Origin: Otis tarda
Lineage: Eukaryota; Chordata; Aves; Otidiformes; Otididae
Reading direction: 5' to 3'
Assembly (NCBI GenBank): GCA_026413225.1
Contig: CM048591.1
Span: 6,525,001-6,589,000 of the forward strand
Length of the DNA stretch: 64,000 nt
In this document: in pieces, positions 58,976 to 64,000 of the stretch
Layout: every line of letters begins with the position of its first letter
Position numbering within the stretch: the stretch's first letter is position 1
Program-made: the position numbers and the translations under genes
The notes under the pieces: model-generated
Told to the model about the DNA's origin: nothing
What the model saw: only the letters and a program-made list of their open reading frames with translations
Databases searched by the model: none

Positions 58976-61900
58976 TCTCCTTGTTCTATGGCAGCGTATG
59001 TCTCCTTATTTTCGATTTTCAGATTCATTCAATTTCTCTCTTGGACCATGTGCCCCCGAACAACTTGTACAATTTCCCTAAGGTGAAAGCCTCCTCTAAG
59101 AGAGCTGCAGTGAATATTATCCCAGGGTCTCAAAAATGCCAATAAGAGAACAAATAATATTTGTTCGTAATAGTGTTCAGTGCAAATCATGACTGATTAG
59201 TGTTATGCGTGACATCAACAGAGACAGTAATCAAGGTTACTTTAGCATTGATTTTTTACAGAGGTGAAGCCTCTTTGATGTATTACTCCATCAACACCTT
59301 CAGAGCCAAACTTTGCACATGAAATTAATTCCAATTAATTAGAACATTTGTAGATAGTGCTGGGCTCTTTTATGTTACAAAATAAATATTAATTCAGTGG
59401 CATTTTTTTCACCTTGTGCGACTTGTGTGGCTAGGAACGGAAAAAGAACCCTATTGATCAGCGCACTGAAATACGCTAGAAAGTTTCAGCATCGGAAGTG
59501 GTCTGAGAGGCTGCTTGCCTGGAATCAGCTCAAGGCATATCAGAGAAATTCAGGAAACTGGACTCAAATTATATTGACTTACTGGTACACGTGGTTGTGG
59601 AAAAAGTACTATTTCCAATATATGAAACGGGGTAAAGTTACCTGTGAGCTTTTCACAAAATATACATATAACAGTGCACTGTGACACTGCCCTACAGGGA
59701 AGATGTCCCCTGAGGATGCTGATTCAGAAGTGTCTTTGCAATTCAAAGACATATTTGTTCAGGAATTTCTTCTACTGTTAGTGATTTTTTTACTAGTCGG
59801 TGTGATGAGTAAAGTCCTGTGACTTATGTTGGGCTGTCTTAAACTAATTTCCTCCGGAAAGGGAAGAAGCCATGTGCAACACCACTACCCCTTCAGAAAT
59901 TCACCCCAAATCCTATTTGCTTGTGCGGTACCATTTCCTTCTGATTCCCAGAAGAACGTGGTATGGGACTGGGAGGGAAGATGGACAAGGCAGAGAGGGT
60001 TCCTGCTATTTGCTACTTTAGATATTTAATACTGAATGTTGTAATCCTCCCCTGCTGATGCATGCCTCTTCATACTGAATATATAGGGAAGTTTGACCAT
60101 GAACTTCTATGAGGGTCTCAGCTTACTCAGAGTCTTGAACCCACTACATTCAGCCAATATAAATCCTAGACTTACCTCCAGATACAATCTCCCATCTTGG
60201 TTACTTAGGTGTGAAGAGGGTGTAAGAAAACTACATCGTTTTTTTCAGCGTGCGTTGCAGATCAGAAACACGTGCCTGTAAGTCAGTCTCATTTTCCACC
60301 GCTTCAAAAAAAAAAGCAATATAAAACCCAAACTAACGGTTAAAAACATTCAGCTTTAAACATCAAATAAGTTATCAAAATTCTGCCTAGGAAAAGTAAG
60401 AATAAAGAGTCTCTAACTTGATTAGGCTCTTTGGAACCTCATCAAAGGATAAATAAGTGAGTGCTTGCGTTATTACAGTAATGCTTGGATGGCCATTTCC
60501 TCACCAAATTTAGTCATCACATAGCATTATCCCAGAAACAATAAATCCTTTTCTACAGCCCATTATTCTCTGAAAAGAAGAATTTGAGACCATTCTATGC
60601 TCACGTCCCAGCCTATGCTATTTGAGTGGCACCAGAGAGGTGAGTCCATGAAACACTGGTCCCATCCTGAGAGGGAAATGCAAAAAGGCAAAGTCATGTA
60701 GAATAGCAGGCTGTAAGAGGCGGTGACTTCAGTGAGTCCGTGCTTTCTCCTAAATCAAGAGAGGAAAAACAGCTGGGGAGCAAATTCCCAGTGACTTCAG
60801 TGAGCACAGGAGCCTGGCAGCTGAGGCTCCTGCTGCTGTGTGGTGACAGCTGTGGCAGGGGCTCCGCAGGAGCGTGTGCTGCCGCAGGCACATAGTCAGC
60901 ACTGTTAGCATTAGCCTGAAGCAGCAGTAACTCCTGCTGGGATGTCTGTCCCTGTATGCCAAGGATCATCATGATGGGAGGGACCTCAGCTGCTCCAAAC
61001 TCCAATTCAGTACCTCAGTCTTATCCTTTATGGGGTCCTGGATAAAGATGAAGGGTAAAGCAGCCTGGAAGCAACTCTAACATGCATTGATCTTCAGAAA
61101 ATAAACTATATTTCTTATTGTCAGCCTGCTTCTTTAATTGCTAGGTTGAGCCAACAGGCAATAAACGACCTGGTCTATACAGGCTACTCATTCCTGAACA
61201 TCCAATGAATCCTCCATGGATAATCTGAATTTGGATTCCTGTCCTTTGGCATTAAATAGCACAACAGGAATGGAGCTTATTCTGTAAACCATTGGAAACT
61301 ACAGTGGAGTCATGCTAATAGAGAATGAAAGTTAATCTGGATAGGTAGAGAGATGATGGATAGTCTATCTGTCCACCTGTTTGTACAGATGAATGAATTC
61401 TTCTGGTAAAAGATTCTGAGTCTGATTATGAGTTCATGCAATATCCAAAACAATGAGGATGAGTACATAGCAAATAAGTTACTGCTGATAATAAGGACTA
61501 TGAAAGACAGAGATAGATGGTCTGAATTTCCTTAGTATTACAGAAGTTTTATATTTTAGACCTCTTGTTACTTTACCTCTGATTCATAGTTTTGTAAACA
61601 GGAGGCGAAACACAGTCTATGCATACATACAGCATTAGTATTTTGAATGTTTCCATGTCTTTGGATTTGCATGTGAATATGAAATAATTCTATGCAAGCA
61701 TGGGAAGGGATTTAATTGTTTTCTCAAACAATGTATCCTTATCTTTCTGGAAGTGGTTCAGACCATCAAAGAGTTGTTGCTGATGAACTCACTAATTAGT
61801 TTCCAATACTTAACCTTGTATTTCACTTCATTACTGGTGCTCTGTTCCCTCTAGTTTTACATTTGGTATCAGAAAGTTCATTTAGAATCCAGTCAATCTT

Positions 61901-64000
61901 CCAACGCCAGCTCTGCACTTTAAATTTTTCATTCACTAAGGACACAATGGGAATAATGTTTGTATCTGTCAAGGAGATGCATGAAAACTTTTGAGTTGCA
62001 TTGTCTACAGGGAAAAAAAAAAAACAAACAAAACAAAACCAACAAAAAACCAAAAACCCAACTGAAAAAAACAAAACCCAGGAAGATGGGATGCAGAAAA
62101 AGAATAGAACAGAATTAAGTCACCAAGGGCTGACTGGCTATTATGGCAAAATAAGTTATGGGCAGCCAACAGGCTTATAAAAATAGAAAGCTGAAGTCTT
62201 TAGATTAAGATTTTATTTTAAAATTACAACATCAAATAATTGCTCTTGTTGTATTTTATTTCCTTTACTGCTTCATTGCTTGCATTATCATCTTACATGC
62301 TAGGAGATAAATATCTTCAGGAATGAGGGAAGTGGCAATTCAGTGTTTAAATGATAACACCACATCTGATGATGTGCCCGTGCACGAGGTGTGGGACATC
62401 TGGGTCTCCTTCTCTATGGAGGATGTCTCGGGGGCTTCTATCCTCCTTTGTAAGAGGGAATGCTGTTGAGGAAGTGGAAACATGCTTCATGCTCATCAGT
62501 CCTCTACTGTATAGTTTGTGTAACTTCACTTTTTGAAAGAAATTCACATAAGAAATAGGGTCTAAAATCACACAATGAGGATAATTAATCAACAGAGCAG
62601 CTTAAGGTTCTGGTGGATTCTCATTCAGTAGAGATCTTCAAGTGAAGATTAGCTGTTTTCTGTTTTGTCTACAGAAAGACACGCTCTTGGACTTGGAACA
62701 TGATCAAAGTCAGGACATTCCCCTAGCCAGCATTATTACAGAGATTACAATATACTTCCTTGGTCTTACATTTTATGAATTCTTATTTTTGCAGTGTGCA
62801 TTAGTGCATTCTAGCTCTTCATGTACATGGTTTACAAGGATTATTGTTGTCAGTGACATCAAACCTTCTAATACGAACAGTACATTTGGTACAAACAGGC
62901 TCTGTCTCTACAAAGTGGCCTGGGAACACTTCTGGGCTCTGGGTAAGGATGTACAGCTTGCCTGTGGTTTTCCTCTCGGTTGGAACAAGACCTGAATTTG
63001 TACTAGTGCTTTCACTCTCTTCCTTCCCTTCTGTGCACTGATTTTCAGGGAAGGAAAAGAGGCAATCCAGCAGGACTGAAGTCATGGTGGGTCTGGCCAG
63101 CTTCCCTGGCTGGATAATTTGGGAAATCCAGACCTAGAGACATAACACTGGTTACATCATTGGTCATTTTAGTTTGGTCTCCATTCAATTATAATATCTT
63201 TTCCTGTCTTGAATATGTGTCCATCACCCTATTTGGCTGTCTTTATGCTCATCCTTTATTTACTCTTCCAGGAGACAGAGAAAGTCCCAGACTTCCCAGA
63301 TCTGACTGGGTAGGGTTTGATGCCAATACATAAGTAATGCCACAGAAGCATTACCAGTATACCATGATGCCTAGATAACTGGGCAGTTGACTTTGAAGGA
63401 ATAGAAGAGGGATGCATCCTTATGAATCCGAGCAACAGCCTGAAGAAATAATGAAAAGACTCCTATTGACTTTTGTATTGAATGAGACAGTTTAGGTACA
63501 GTCAGCATGTTTCCACTAAAAATTTTTTAATATATCAATAAGAGATTGTTGTGACACCAAGAATCCCTGTTGGGTCCATTCTTGTACATGAGAAAAAAAT
63601 GTACCATCATCATCTTAATGACTCCTTAGGCAGTTTCTCTGGGGATTTTTCACAATTTACTAGAACCACTCATTGGACAAGACTTTCTTTGAGACTTGTT
63701 GATACTTTCCTGCTTTCAGGAAATTTTGCAGTGGAATTTATTCCATCTTTTCAACCACACACAAAGTATTTCAATTGTTTAAATTGTATGTCTCAATATT
63801 TTTATGTTCTGAGAAAAGAGGCATCTTGTGACTGAATTCATGACATACCAACTCATGAATTTGATACCTTGCATGGTACATGTTTACTGCCTAGCAGGGA
63901 TCATGAAAGATTCCATTTCAGCCCAGATATCCTAACATCTTGCTGAATTTAGTGGAGAGGAGGAGGCATGAACTACTTTTAATGAATAGAAATAATTTCC
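58976..64000. other. Long unique stretch, no convincing gene
   Basis: No known repeat or protein family was recognised. Unassigned small frames include 59397-59684 plus (95 codons), 60694-61005 minus (103 codons, Ala/Pro/Gln-rich) and 62819-63085 minus (88 codons, with a good start context). An A/C-rich run lies at 62010-62078. A 13-base phrase GTGACTTCAGTGA occurs twice, near 60723 and 60791. Confidence 0.45.

Noticed and set aside
58774..59028. Ser/Leu/Pro/Phe-rich minus-strand frame
   Set aside because: It is created by the GA-rich tract at 58818-58975.

Overview
This window looks like gene-poor nuclear DNA from a bird. It is AT-rich. It carries several copies of the CR1 LINE with the 3' tail of ATTCTATG-type repeats that is characteristic of avian CR1. 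It also carries three solo LTRs with TG...CA ends and 5-bp target duplications, of the kind left by avian class III (ERVL-like) endogenous retroviruses. Species cannot be named from the sequence alone. No protein-coding gene, rRNA or tRNA is convincing. The open frames are almost all short, overlap on both strands, or lie inside repeats.

Layout. 1-3640 is mostly unique AT-rich DNA with a possible tRNA-derived SINE (351-545) and a 12-bp tandem repeat (3143-3199). 3647-4780 is a minus-strand solo LTR, and 5584-6254 is a plus-strand solo LTR of a second family. 6255-16865 is largely unique, with a CR1 tail (8790-8853), small tandem duplications and a pyrimidine tract (14491-14596). 16866-19355 is a minus-strand CR1 with decayed reverse-transcriptase sequence, split by a younger plus-strand CR1 (18420-19156). 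19357-38080 is mostly unique, with an (AGT)n microsatellite (23786-23854), two ancient CR1 relics (28210-28540 and 31730-32220) and a purine minisatellite (29131-29282). 38081-38767 holds two CR1 3' ends in tandem. 41720-42060 is an unidentified GC-rich, CpG-poor block. 48938-50016 is a second copy of the first LTR, in the opposite orientation. CR1 copies follow at 50510-50970 and 56305-56989. The rest is unique DNA with a purine tract at 58818-58975.

How it fits together. The recognisable content is a layered record of retroelement insertion: ancient CR1 relics, then mid-age CR1, then younger CR1 nested inside it, plus three LTRs. CpG retention and target-duplication quality suggest that the LTR at 3647-4780 is younger than its relative at 48938-50016. 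The points most worth a second look are the CR1-in-CR1 nest, the inverted LTR pair about 44 kb apart, a perfect octamer palindrome at 46970-46983, the GC-rich block, and an exon-like open segment at 58191-58412. I found no evidence of a new biological system.
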